Source: Cyrtodaria siliqua
Taxonomy: Eukaryota; Mollusca; Bivalvia; Adapedonta; Hiatellidae
Direction: 5' to 3'
DNA: 64,000 nucleotides
Assembly: GCA_037043455.1 (NCBI GenBank)
Contig: JAWPHD010000242.1
Location: 484,377 to 548,376, forward strand
The position numbers were made by a program, and so were the translations under genes. Below are positions 48,748 to 57,379 of the stretch, in pieces; position 1 is the stretch's first letter, and each line of letters opens with the position of its first letter. The notes under the pieces are model-generated. The model saw nothing but the letters and a program-made list of their open reading frames with translations, was not told the origin of the DNA and ran no database searches.

Positions 48748-49009
48748 ATATATATGTAAATTGGGTGTCCCGGCTCAGAGATCTCGCTTCGCTCGATCCT
48801 GAGCCGGTAACACCCAATTTACATATATATGTATTAATTCACAATCACCATAAAATGGTGATTTTACTTGATTTATAAAACTTTTTTAAAATAGGGGTAG
48901 TGAAGATTGCAAGTTTAATTTTTTTTTATAAGTTATCAAAATTATAAAATGTTTCTTTAATACAAAACAAATTTGTTGATTTGTTATCAAAATTACACCC
49001 AAATCAACG
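48748..49009. repeat. Polinton left terminal inverted repeat (~262 bp)
   Basis: Reverse complement of 63136-63394 with only about five differences by eye, plus three extra bases at the outer end. It contains an outer hairpin (48751-48827; arms tatatgtaaattgggtgt and ccggctcag/ctgagccgg) and a small hairpin at 48843-48863 (aatcaccat/atggtgatt). TIRs are the integrase substrate and the presumed protein-primed replication origins. Confidence 0.95.
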
Positions 49010-49051
49010 AATAAACATGAATATAATAAAATATGATTTTTTACTAGAAAA

Positions 49052-49339
49052 TCAAATTTCTATATGTCTCAGTCTAATACATTCAACAATATACGGCTTT
49101 ACTACTTCCCAGTATCTATGTCTTAATCTAACTATATGAGCACCACAACCAACACAAATTTGATATTTTGCACTTGTACCTTTTCCACATTTTAGACATG
49201 GTACAACTTTACTTTGCTTTATTCTGAATTTATGCAAACTGCAGTAGTTTGAATCTTTTGTTGGTCTATTTTTACAAGGTTCGTGATCTCCAACTTTGAG
49301 AAATTGGCAAATGTTTTTAATTTTCTCAGTGTTTTCCAT
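49052..49339 (-). CDS. Small zinc-ribbon protein (95 aa)
   Basis: The protein has C11, C22, C33 and H36 in a first cluster and C48-x2-C51 with C62-x2-C65 in a second, a classic zinc-ribbon spacing. The C-terminus is basic and aromatic. It is transcribed outward toward the left TIR, divergently from the polymerase across a short AT-rich gap (49340-49411). The role is unknown. A nucleic-acid-binding or transcription-factor-like function is an inference from the zinc ribbon and from its terminal position. The start is the only Met in frame and follows an A-rich leader, as at other genes of the element. Confidence 0.75.
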   Translation of the reverse strand: MENTEKIKNICQFLKVGDHEPCKNRPTKDSNYCSLHKFRIKQSKVVPCLKCGKGTSAKYQICVGCGAHIVRLRHRYWEVVKPYIVECIRLRHIEI

Positions 49340-49411
49340 TTTCTTTTTCTTGTTATAATAAATATTTTTTTATTTTAAAGAAAAAAAATTAATATGATAT
49401 ATATTACAAAA
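49340..49411. promoter_or_regulatory. Divergent promoter region: zinc-ribbon gene / polymerase
   Basis: The 72-base AT-rich gap has aatattataacaag-like and gatatatattac boxes reading toward the two genes, each followed by an A-rich leader before ATG. The pattern is shared by the other divergent gaps of the element. Confidence 0.5.
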
Positions 49412-52400
49412 ATGAGTACCGAAGACGTTCACTACATTTTACAATTACACCGGGAAGGAGTAATTAATAATGATCAGCTTAGAAAGATGGTAGATGCTCT
49501 TAAAGAAGTTCCAAAGGAAACTCCAAAAGAGGTTAAATCTCAAACATTAGAAAATTTACTCAAACGACGACGTGCTAAAAAACAACGTAAACGAGAAAAG
49601 CAGAAATATGATAAATTGCAAGATGAACAAAAGCAGAAATATGCTAAATTACGAGACAATGTTATAAATGAACTGAAAGAGCTTAATGATAGAAAATCTA
49701 AAGAAGAATTAAAACTGGTTGACAAACCAATGTGTGGCTATTTCAAAGCATATGAAATATCCGCTCGCAAATATAAAGATCCTTTAAAACTACTCCGTGA
49801 TAAAAAATCTATTATCAGGGAACAAATAATCAAGGAGCTGAAAAATATGAAAAAAATAAAATTTCAGTTAGGTCTGACCGTAGAATTATTCAAAGATGAT
49901 GGTGAGATAAAAAAATATACCACTGCAGTTCTGCATAGTGAACAGAATACACTTTTATCTTCTGAGCGATTAGACGAGTTGTATGAAAAATCATCTTCTG
50001 ACATACAAGAAAGTTTGGAAAGATTTACAAACACAGCATCAGGATTAGAAGTTGATTACTGTGTTACACTTTATTTGAATTTTGCAAAGTATGAGCCACT
50101 AAAAGGCTCATCATATATTCCTTTGCCCAAAGTAATATCAAACAAGAAAGCAGTTATAAATGTGAAAAACTATGATGATAAATGTTTACTTCATGCTATA
50201 AATGCAGCTCTGCATCCAGCCAAAAAGAATTCTGATAGAGTATCAAGTTATCCTAGCATAGACTTTTTGAAAGCGGAGGGTGTTGATTTTCCAACTCCAG
50301 TCCCGCAGATAATCAAAGTAGAAAATCAAAACAATCTTGCTATCAATGTTTATGGATTTACTGCATCAAAAAAAACATAATAATGTATCTATTTTTCCAT
50401 ATAGAATATCAGAGCAGCCGAATCACATAGAAAGAATTAATTTGCTGTTAGTTTCTGAAGATGTTGAAGTTGAAGAAGAGAAAGAAGATGATCCCAACAA
50501 CGAAGAAGGAATCATAGATGATAATTACAACCCCGATGATTTTGTTAATATTACTCAACAAAAACCAAAAGAAACAAAATATCATTACTGCATCATTAAA
50601 AATTTAAACAAGCTACTTTACAGCCAAAACAAACATCATGGTAAAACTTATTTCTGTGATCGTTGTCTTCATGGTTACTCTGGAGCAAATCTACTCACCA
50701 AGCACAAAGAAGACTGTGATGGTATTAATAAAAACTCTTGCCGAATTGAAATGCCAAAAAAAGGTGCAATCACCCAATTCAAAAATTATCAAAATCAGAT
50801 GCCTGTACCTTATGGGATATATGCTGACTTTGAAAGTATAATCAAACCCCAATCTTGCAAATTTGGGAAGAAATCAGAAATAACAAGTGTGCACGAAGCT
50901 TGTGGGTTTGGATACCAGGTTGTCAGATATGATGGCAAAGCAGAAGAACCTGTTATTTACAGAGGTGAAGATGCTGTTGAAAAGTTTTTAAATCACTTAG
51001 AATGTGAGAAGAGCAACATTAATAAAATATTTGCTAACCCAAAACCATTAATCATGACGCAGCAAAATGAGGAAGATTATGAAAAAGCAACACACTGCTG
51101 GATATGCGAGATTGAAATAAAAAATGATAAAAACGGTAAAGTAAGAGACCACTGTCATTTTACAGGAGAATACAGAGGTGCAGCACATAAAAACTGCAAC
51201 CTAAAACTAAAAATAAAACCAAATAAAACAATTATTCCTGTTATAATTCACAACCTCAAAGGATATGATAGTCATTTGATTATGCAAAAAATACATAAAA
51301 TGACAGGTAATATTACATGCATTCCAAACAACGCTGAAAAGTATATTTCATTTAGTGCCGGAAAACTTAGATTCTTGGATAGCTGTCAGTTTATGATGAA
51401 GCCTCTAGACGAATTAGTTAAAGCAACAGATAAATCTGATTTTAAAATTACTAAAAATCATTTTGGCAAACAAGCAGATTTACTTTTACGAAAAGGTATT
51501 TATCCGTATGAATATATGGACAGCATGGAAAGATTTGATGAAACAGAATTACCGCCTATAGAAATTTTTTACAGCAGTCTTAAAGATGAAAGTATAAGCG
51601 ATGAGGATTACAAATTTGCTCAAACGGTATGGAAAGAATTCAAATGTAAAACTCTTGGTGATTATCATGATTTATATTTGAAAACGGATGTACTTTTATT
51701 AGCAGATGTGTTTCAAACTTTTAGAAAAACATGTATGAATGCATACAAACTTGATGCTTTACATTACTATACAGCACCTGGATTATCCTGGGATGCTTTA
51801 CTCAAACATTCAAAAATAGAATTGGAACTTTTGACAGACATTGACATGCACTTATTTATAGAAAAAGGTATGCGTGGTGGAATTAGTATGGTATCAAAAC
51901 GATATGCCAAAGCAAACAATCCACATGTAGTTGATTATAACCCTAACAAGAAAAACAACTTTTTAATGTATTATGATGCTTGTAACCTCTATGGTTGGGC
52001 AATGAGTCAACCGCTTCCATATTCTGGCTTTGTTTGGAAAATAAAAAACAAGACTGGGAGATTTTCTAAACCAAAACCTGGCAAAGGACAAATGCTTGAA
52101 GTTGATTTGGAATATCCTAAAAAACTTCATGAATTTCATAATGACTATCCGCTTGCACCGGAAAGATTAGCAGTGAAAAAAGAATGGTTGTCTGAATACC
52201 AAACAGATCTGTTAGAAAATAATGGTATGATAAATACAGAACAACTAGTTCCCAATCTTAGGGACAAAGAAAAATATGTGATACATTACAAAAACCTGCA
52301 ACTGTATTTATCTTTAGGTATGAAACTAAAGAAAGTACACAGAGTATTAGAATTTAATGAAAAACCATGGATGGAATCATACATAAATTTAAACACAGAA

Positions 52401-53483
52401 CTTAGGAAAAAAGCTAAATCAAAATTTGAAACAGATTTTTACAAACTTATGAACAACTCTGTGTTTGGCAAAACAATGGAAAATCTACGCAAGCGGACAG
52501 ATATAAAACTAGTCAAAACTGACGGCTCCGAAAATGAAAAGATAAGAAAAATAATAGCCAAACCCAACTTTAACAGGCGTATAAAATTTTCAGATGAATT
52601 ATCAGCAATACATGTAAACAAAACAAAATTAACATTAAACAAACCAATCTATGTTGGGATGTCAGTATTGGATTTATCAAAGTACCATATGTATGATTGG
52701 TATTATAATACTTTGAAAAAAAGGTACGGAAATAACTGTACTTTATTATACACAGATACTGACAGCTTGCTTGTAGACATCAAAACAGATGATGCATACA
52801 AAGACATGGCTGAAATGAAAGATGAGTATGACCTAAGTGATTACCCTAAAAATCACCCAATGCACGATGATACAAACAAAAAAGTAATAGGTAAAATGAA
52901 AGACGAATGTAATGGTGTTGCTATAGCTGAGTATGTTGGGTTGAGACCAAAGCTATATTCAATTTTGAGATCGGATGAGCAGGTTATTGAAAAAGTAATA
53001 AATAAAATGAAAGATGAATGTCCTGATGTTTCTATAGTTGAGTATATTGAATCAAGACCTGAATTATATCCTAAACCGGATGAGCTAAGATCCGGACTAT
53101 CTTCTATTTTAAAAGCGGATGAGAAGATTATTAAGAAAGCAATAGGTAAAATAAAAGAGGAATGTGCTGGTGTTTCTACAGTTGAGGATATTGGATTACG
53201 ATCCAAACAAGATTCTATTTTGAAAGTGAATGAGCAGATTATTAAGAAAGCAAAGGGTGTAAAAAAATATGTATTCGAAAAACACATAAACTTTGAGAAC
53301 TACAAGGATGCACTATTTAACAAGAAAAATTACACCCATGAAATGAATATGATGCGATCAATGAAGCATCAAATATATGGCATAAAAGTAAACAAAGTTA
53401 CACTATCACCATTTTACTCAAAAAGATACATCCGAGAAGATGGAATTACAACTGATGCACACGGTTTCTATAAAAACTTATGA
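49412..53483 (+). pseudogene. Protein-primed family B DNA polymerase, split by a frameshift
   Basis: Two overlapping frames encode one polymerase. The 5' part (49412 or 49394 to 50380, 322-328 aa) has a Lys-rich helical start and IPLPKVISNKKAVINVKNYD, typical of Polinton polymerase N-termini. The 3' part (50337-53483, 1048 aa) has exonuclease motifs GIYADFESI (DFE 164-166), HNLKGYDSH (305-313) and YLKTD (447-451), polymerase motifs YYDACNLYGW (D547), KLMNNSVFG (703-711) and YTDTDS (805-810), and zinc-binding clusters at 107-127 and 254-287. The reading frames switch at or near an A8 run at about 50371-50378. This is either a disabling indel, an assembly error in a homopolymer, or a programmed shift. 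The start at 49412 is preferred because it follows a TATA-A-leader. The thumb region carries an unusual triplicated segment (residues 849-971). By family it replicates the element from its termini. Confidence 0.9.
52881..53249 (+). repeat. Triplicated in-frame segment in the polymerase thumb
   Basis: Residues 849-971 of the polymerase 3' frame contain three diverged copies of about 40-48 residues. Each begins like VIGKMKDEC and ends like SIL..DEQVIEKA. The family normally has one such segment between motif C and the conserved KGVKK. The copies have diverged but stay in frame. Confidence 0.85.
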
Positions 53484-54382
53484 ATTTTGGTATCAGCAGG
53501 AACAATAAGTAATTCTTCTTTGACAAATCCTCTCTGTGGCGCTGGTGCTTTCAAATAATAAACTCTTATACCTTGCGTCACCATATAACTTTTAATCTTG
53601 TGAATATCTACACTCCACATTGGATCAGTTGCTCTGCGTCTTCCACCTTCTTGTTCCCCGGGTTGATATAAATATCTCACACTTGCATTCATACAGATAG
53701 GATCATCTTTTAATATTTTTGTTTCAACAGGAGGAGGCTTTTTTGTCTCCGAATTTATGGCTTTAACAACTTCTGGTAATCTCTTTACCCATTCTCTATT
53801 ACGTTTTTGCGAATCTATTTCCTTAGCATACTGATAGCCAAACAATCTCTCAGCTAATGTTCTGTTAAATCTTTCCACTAAAGCTTGGTCTCTGTGTATT
53901 TCTGTTCTGCCTCGTCTGATATTTACTTTGTGTTTTGACATCAACTGCGATAATGCACCCATAAATTCTCTGCCTGGATCCACTTGTAATAATTTTGGAT
54001 ATTTTAGATGTCGACTGTATATATTTTCAAATGCTTTAGCAACTTCTTTACTATCCTTGGAAGTCAGTGGCTCTGTTTCTTTGTATCTACTTGCAATATC
54101 AACAACAGTCAATGCATATTTATATGTTTTGCGTCCACGACCAATTCCAAAAGTATCATGCGGCAAAAATAACAAATCAGCTTGATGCACTCCATTTTTA
54201 GCAGAAACATCAAACCTAGGTCTAACTATTTTCTTCGGTGCAGGTAAATAAATCTGCCACACAGCTTGTTTCTTTAAAAATTCTAATGCCTTTTTTTCAC
54301 TAACACCAGCCTCTTTTGCTAATTTTTTAACTGCTGTGTAACCTCTCCAAAATCCTTTTGGGCTGTAATAAATCTTTTCCAT
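53468..54382 (-). CDS. Polinton integrase (DDE, rve superfamily)
   Basis: 304 aa. An N-terminal helical region (GFWRGYTAVKKLAKEAGVSE) is followed by the catalytic core with VHQADLLFLP (D69), LQVDPGREFMG (D135) and ALVERFNRTLAERLFGYQY (E170), the D,D-34-E spacing of this group. The C-terminus (VRYLYQPGE, KRGFVKEELL-like RGFVKEELLIV) is the usual Polinton integrase tail, often chromodomain-like. It is expected to join the TIR ends to host DNA and create the 6-bp duplication seen here. The last 16 bases overlap the end of the polymerase gene tail-to-tail. Upstream it shares a 46-bp divergent gap with the next gene. All three catalytic residues are present and the ORF is intact. Confidence 0.95.
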   Translation of the reverse strand: MEKIYYSPKGFWRGYTAVKKLAKEAGVSEKKALEFLKKQAVWQIYLPAPKKIVRPRFDVSAKNGVHQADLLFLPHDTFGIGRGRKTYKYALTVVDIASRYKETEPLTSKDSKEVAKAFENIYSRHLKYPKLLQVDPGREFMGALSQLMSKHKVNIRRGRTEIHRDQALVERFNRTLAERLFGYQYAKEIDSQKRNREWVKRLPEVVKAINSETKKPPPVETKILKDDPICMNASVRYLYQPGEQEGGRRRATDPMWSVDIHKIKSYMVTQGIRVYYLKAPAPQRGFVKEELLIVPADTKIHKFL

Positions 54383-54428
54383 TTTTTTTCTATTAAAGAT
54401 TAAACTTTATATAACTATAAAGAAAAAA
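54383..54428. promoter_or_regulatory. Divergent promoter region: integrase / 107-aa gene
   Basis: The 46-base gap has a near-palindromic core actttatataactataaag and poly-A leaders reading into both ATGs. Confidence 0.6.
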
Positions 54429-54752
54429 ATGGAAATCACAACTGCACAATTTGATGAACTGCTTGAAGAGCAAAATCAAAATAGCACAAAGAAATGGACA
54501 GATTTGGAACTAAATAAAATATACACTATTACAGATACGAAAATAATAGAAACTGAATATGGTCCATCCATGGTATTGACATTATTAGACAACGGTGAAG
54601 TATGGGCACCTGGTCATCTCAAAGATAAAATAGAGAAGAGTGCTAAACCACCATATTATATGCGACCACTTGGATTGAAACCATGTAAAAACAACAAAAA
54701 AAATAGGTATCATGCATATGACTTAGTCTTTCCAAAGGTTATTTCAAAGTAA
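54429..54752 (+). CDS. Small conserved Polinton protein, possible OB-fold (107 aa)
   Basis: The sequence reads WTDLELNKIYTITDTKIIET then YGPSMVLTLL and VWAPGHLKDKI, alternating short beta-like strands with a Tyr-Gly turn, as in compact OB-fold or ssDNA-binding proteins. The C-terminal region is basic (KPCKNNKKNRYHAY). Location between integrase and the structural genes would suit a replication accessory. The function is inferred from composition and predicted strand pattern only. It is intact, with the ATG after an A-rich leader (gaaaaaaATG). Confidence 0.7.
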   Translation: MEITTAQFDELLEEQNQNSTKKWTDLELNKIYTITDTKIIETEYGPSMVLTLLDNGEVWAPGHLKDKIEKSAKPPYYMRPLGLKPCKNNKKNRYHAYDLVFPKVISK

Positions 54753-54812
54753 ACATATTTAGTTATTCCAAATTTAAAAAGTCCAAAGTAATTATAGTTT
54801 AAACTTTTTTTT

Positions 54813-55232
54813 TTATGAAATCAATTTATACGCCACAAATCCAGTTGCAGCCATGCCCACCACAATAAACGTAATTTCTCTATTTTGTTGATCCGGAGAT
54901 GGTGTATAAAAATCACTCAACTTAGGCTCCGGCTCCAAAAGTAAATGTTTGCCAGTTGTATAATAATACTGTTTCATAGCCTGATCCACATTATCAAAAG
55001 TTTGCTCTGCATGATGTTCTTTTTGCAGTTGTTTATTAATAAAATCTAATCTCTCTGTTCTTTTTTTATTCCACTCTACTTGTGCTGCGTTTAATTGTTC
55101 TACGGCTTTGTCATGTCTTTGTCTTTCCTCATCTGAATGACTTCCCATTTTTGAAAAGAAATAATTTGAACCAGTAAACGCTAATGCATTTGTTAATGCG
55201 CCACCTATCATCATTGCTACTGCACTTGCCAT
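54813..55232 (-). CDS. Membrane-associated Polinton protein with two terminal TM segments (139 aa)
   Basis: An N-terminal hydrophobic segment (about residues 3-25, ending NYFFSK) and a C-terminal one (about 121-138, IVVGMAATGFVAYKLI) flank a charged helical middle with KKRTERLDFINKQLQ and the conserved-looking PKLSDFYTPS. I recall similar small proteins in other invertebrate Polintons, adjacent to capsid genes; no biochemical role is known to me. A minor virion or membrane protein is an inference. The start follows a TATATATATA box and an A8 leader. Confidence 0.75.
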   Translation of the reverse strand: MASAVAMMIGGALTNALAFTGSNYFFSKMGSHSDEERQRHDKAVEQLNAAQVEWNKKRTERLDFINKQLQKEHHAEQTFDNVDQAMKQYYYTTGKHLLLEPEPKLSDFYTPSPDQQNREITFIVVGMAATGFVAYKLIS

Positions 55233-55258
55233 TTTTTTTATATATATATTTTTTTAAA

Positions 55259-55495
55259 TTATTTCATAATATCCGCAGGAATAATACCTTGCCTAATCAA
55301 CATATCCTTTGTAGACATTGCTAACATTATATCCCCAGACAGCATCAGAACATCTGTCATATTAAAATCTACTTTAGTGACTGGTCTTTTTAGTATTTTT
55401 CTGTTAATCTCAGAAAATCCAACAGTTAGAAGTGTTTCCACTCCAGCATGATACATCATATTTACAATTTGTTTTCCGTCAATACTTGCTGCCAT
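55259..55495 (-). CDS. Small conserved Polinton protein (78 aa)
   Basis: A short protein with VETLLTVGFSEINRKIL in its N-half and VDFNMTDVLMLSGDIMLAM, moderately hydrophobic, before the C-terminal LIRQGIIPADI. It sits 27 bases downstream of the next gene's start in a co-oriented run of four small genes upstream of the ATPase and capsid on the same strand. Function unknown. It resembles other Polinton-cluster short proteins in my memory, but this needs a profile search. Confidence 0.65.
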   Translation of the reverse strand: MAASIDGKQIVNMMYHAGVETLLTVGFSEINRKILKRPVTKVDFNMTDVLMLSGDIMLAMSTKDMLIRQGIIPADIMK

Positions 55496-55529
55496 TTTTT
55501 TTATATGATTATTTTTTTAAAATAAATTA

Positions 55530-55901
55530 TTAAAAATCAAACGGGTCTTTTGGTGCAACATGAACAGGTTGCACAGCTACAGGTTGCGTAACAGATTTTT
55601 TGTTATAAATATACAAACCCAACCCAGCAACGCCTAATAAAACCAGGCACGGTGGAATATAATTTTTGTATACGTTTATTTTGATTTTTTCTGGTTCTTT
55701 TTCATCTATTGTTATTTTTGTTATTTGATTTGCAGCATTTTGATTTGTAACATCTTGATTTGCATCCTGAAGCAAACGCTTTGCCTTTTTTGCCGCTGCT
55801 CCTTTTTCCCCAGCTTCTACTCGTTTTGGATTTTTTACTTTTTGTTGTTTAACAGATTGTGTATCAACTTCACTCTCTTGGTTCTCCACTTGGTTCTCCA
55901 T
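55530..55901 (-). CDS. Single-pass membrane protein, basic N-half (123 aa)
   Basis: The polar, Gln/Asn-rich start leads into VKNPKRVEAGEKGAAAKKAK, a basic patch, then one transmembrane segment (about 83-101, PPCLVLLGVAGLGLYIYNK) and a short Pro/Val tail. The first 32 bases overlap the end of the upstream gene. A TATA-like attatagataatata lies inside that gene, 5' of this ATG. A virion DNA- or membrane-linking role is conceivable but unproven. Confidence 0.7.
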   Translation of the reverse strand: MENQVENQESEVDTQSVKQQKVKNPKRVEAGEKGAAAKKAKRLLQDANQDVTNQNAANQITKITIDEKEPEKIKINVYKNYIPPCLVLLGVAGLGLYIYNKKSVTQPVAVQPVHVAPKDPFDF

Positions 55902-56367
55902 TTATATTATCTATAATTTTATTTTTATTAAAATCAATATGTCTAACAGTTGTCAGTATTGCTGTAAATGGTGCTAAGCACATTCCATACCTGTAATACA
56001 ACTCACAACAAGCACTTGTCAAAGCATGATTAATAAATGGGTCTTCTTCCAAATCTTCTATCAGCTTTGGTGGATCGGTTACATTAAAATATTTTGATAC
56101 TCCAATCACATACAAGTTAATAAAAGAATTGCCTAAAGTTTTAGTCATGCTTGCCCCAAGCCGTGCTTCATATCTGCAGTAAAGTTTGTTAATTTCATCC
56201 GGGGGCATGCTATCTATATTTGTGAGTTGTATGTCTTTACCCAAATATTGACGACTACCACCGCCAGCAACTATGGCTGATAATCTTTCTTTTTTTGTTT
56301 CTTGTTGCTTTGATTCATCTGGTTCCGTCTGTTCCGATATATTTTGTAATAGTTCTTCCGCATTCAT
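55870..56367 (-). CDS. Conserved Polinton protein (165 aa)
   Basis: The ORF opens further upstream (56520), but the Met at 56367 is the likely start: it follows gattaataatataaaa, the element's TATA-plus-A-leader signal, and the upstream extension is low-complexity. Contents: an acidic/Gln-rich N-terminus, then INKLYCRYEARLGASMTKTL and FINHALTSACCELYYRYG, segments I recognise as conserved in homologous clusters of other invertebrates, where it accompanies the ATPase and capsid. Mostly helical, no TM in this form. Function unknown; a structural or assembly role is inferred from the neighbourhood. Confidence 0.7.
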   Translation of the reverse strand: MNAEELLQNISEQTEPDESKQQETKKERLSAIVAGGGSRQYLGKDIQLTNIDSMPPDEINKLYCRYEARLGASMTKTLGNSFINLYVIGVSKYFNVTDPPKLIEDLEEDPFINHALTSACCELYYRYGMCLAPFTAILTTVRHIDFNKNKIIDNINGEPSGEPRE

Positions 56368-56429
56368 TTTTATATTATTAATCTTATTTTTTATCTTGAA
56401 ATAAATATAAAATACAAAACAACTAGCAG

Positions 56430-56695
56430 CGATATTCATGCAACTAGTTATTGTTAGTATTGTTAATAGCATTGTTATTAATATTGCTATTTTTTTATTA
56501 GCATTGTTAATTTGCTGCAAGCATTGCTATTAGCATTGCTACTTTGCTATGAGCAATGCTATTAGCAATACTATATTTTCTGATATTTTCATTATATTTT
56601 CATGTCAGTATTGCTATTAACATTGCTACTTTGCTGTTAGTATTACTATTAGCAACAAAGCAATGCTGTTAGAAAAAAAGAATTGCTGGTAGAAA
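56430..56695. repeat. Minisatellite of agcattgctatt-like units
   Basis: Irregular 9-12-base units (agcattgctatt, tagcattgttat, gcaatgctattag) fill the gap between the 165-aa gene and the ATPase, continuing under the unused upstream extension of that ORF. It is the only sizeable non-coding gap inside the element. Confidence 0.85.
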
Positions 56696-57379
56696 TTATT
56701 CAACCCAATAACCAGTTGGTTGGTCAGTCCTCAATATCAACTTGGAATATTTAGTCTTAGCTAAAGTTTTTTTTATTCTGGTTCTCTCCTCCAACGTCGG
56801 AATAACATCATTTTCTCTCAAACAATTTTCATAACTATCTCTGTCCTTGGTGTAAAACATACACAACCATTTTACTTGCTCTCTCAAATCTTTCAATACA
56901 GAATTATATCTCTGTGAAATGACCCACACTGATTGTTTGGCGTGGCGACCAGAGAATGCCAACTCTGACAACATATCTTTTTTCTTTGTTAATTCTTTTG
57001 TGGCTGAGCAATCGTCAATAATGTATAATGTGGGCTGGCCAGCATATTGTTTGAAAAAGAAACGCAACAGTTCTTGTAACATTTCTTTACCGTTGCTCAC
57101 GGGATTGACAATTATTATTTTTTTATCTTTTGTTTTTTTCACATCACCTATCCAGGATCTATTTTTATAAGCCTCGTTCCACTCTATGGTTGGACACAAT
57201 ATAATTATATGTTCAAAAACTCCAACATACTCTTTTTCAAGTATGTCAAGAACAAACTCTGTTTTACCACAGCCTGTCTGACCACAAATAATGGCACTGT
57301 GTGAATATTTAGGATATTTTTCTTGCAAACTAGTATCCTGCTTCTTTGAATCTTCCATCTTCGAAATTGATTTGCGCAT
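56696..57379 (-). CDS. DNA-packaging ATPase (FtsK/HerA superfamily)
   Basis: 227 aa. The Walker A GQTGCGKT is at residues 33-40 and the Walker B LYIIDDCS at 118-125. SGRHAKQSVWVISQRYN contains the conserved Gln sensor region. Length and motif layout fit the A32-like packaging ATPases of Polintons, virophages and adenovirus-related lineages, which pump DNA into the capsid. The start at 57379 is preferred since tatatataat lies 11-19 bases upstream. The first 50 bases overlap the end of the capsid gene, so its promoter lies within that gene. Intact. Confidence 0.9.
   Translation of the reverse strand: MRKSISKMEDSKKQDTSLQEKYPKYSHSAIICGQTGCGKTEFVLDILEKEYVGVFEHIIILCPTIEWNEAYKNRSWIGDVKKTKDKKIIIVNPVSNGKEMLQELLRFFFKQYAGQPTLYIIDDCSATKELTKKKDMLSELAFSGRHAKQSVWVISQRYNSVLKDLREQVKWLCMFYTKDRDSYENCLRENDVIPTLEERTRIKKTLAKTKYSKLILRTDQPTGYWVE

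Noticed and set aside
52853..53287. 144-codon minus-strand frame
   Set aside because: Antisense to the polymerase thumb repeats; its apparent internal repeats simply mirror them.
56368..56520. N-terminal extension with a membrane segment on the 165-aa protein
   Set aside because: The extension overlaps the minisatellite and lies upstream of the element's usual TATA-A-leader signal, so the Met at 56367 is the better start.
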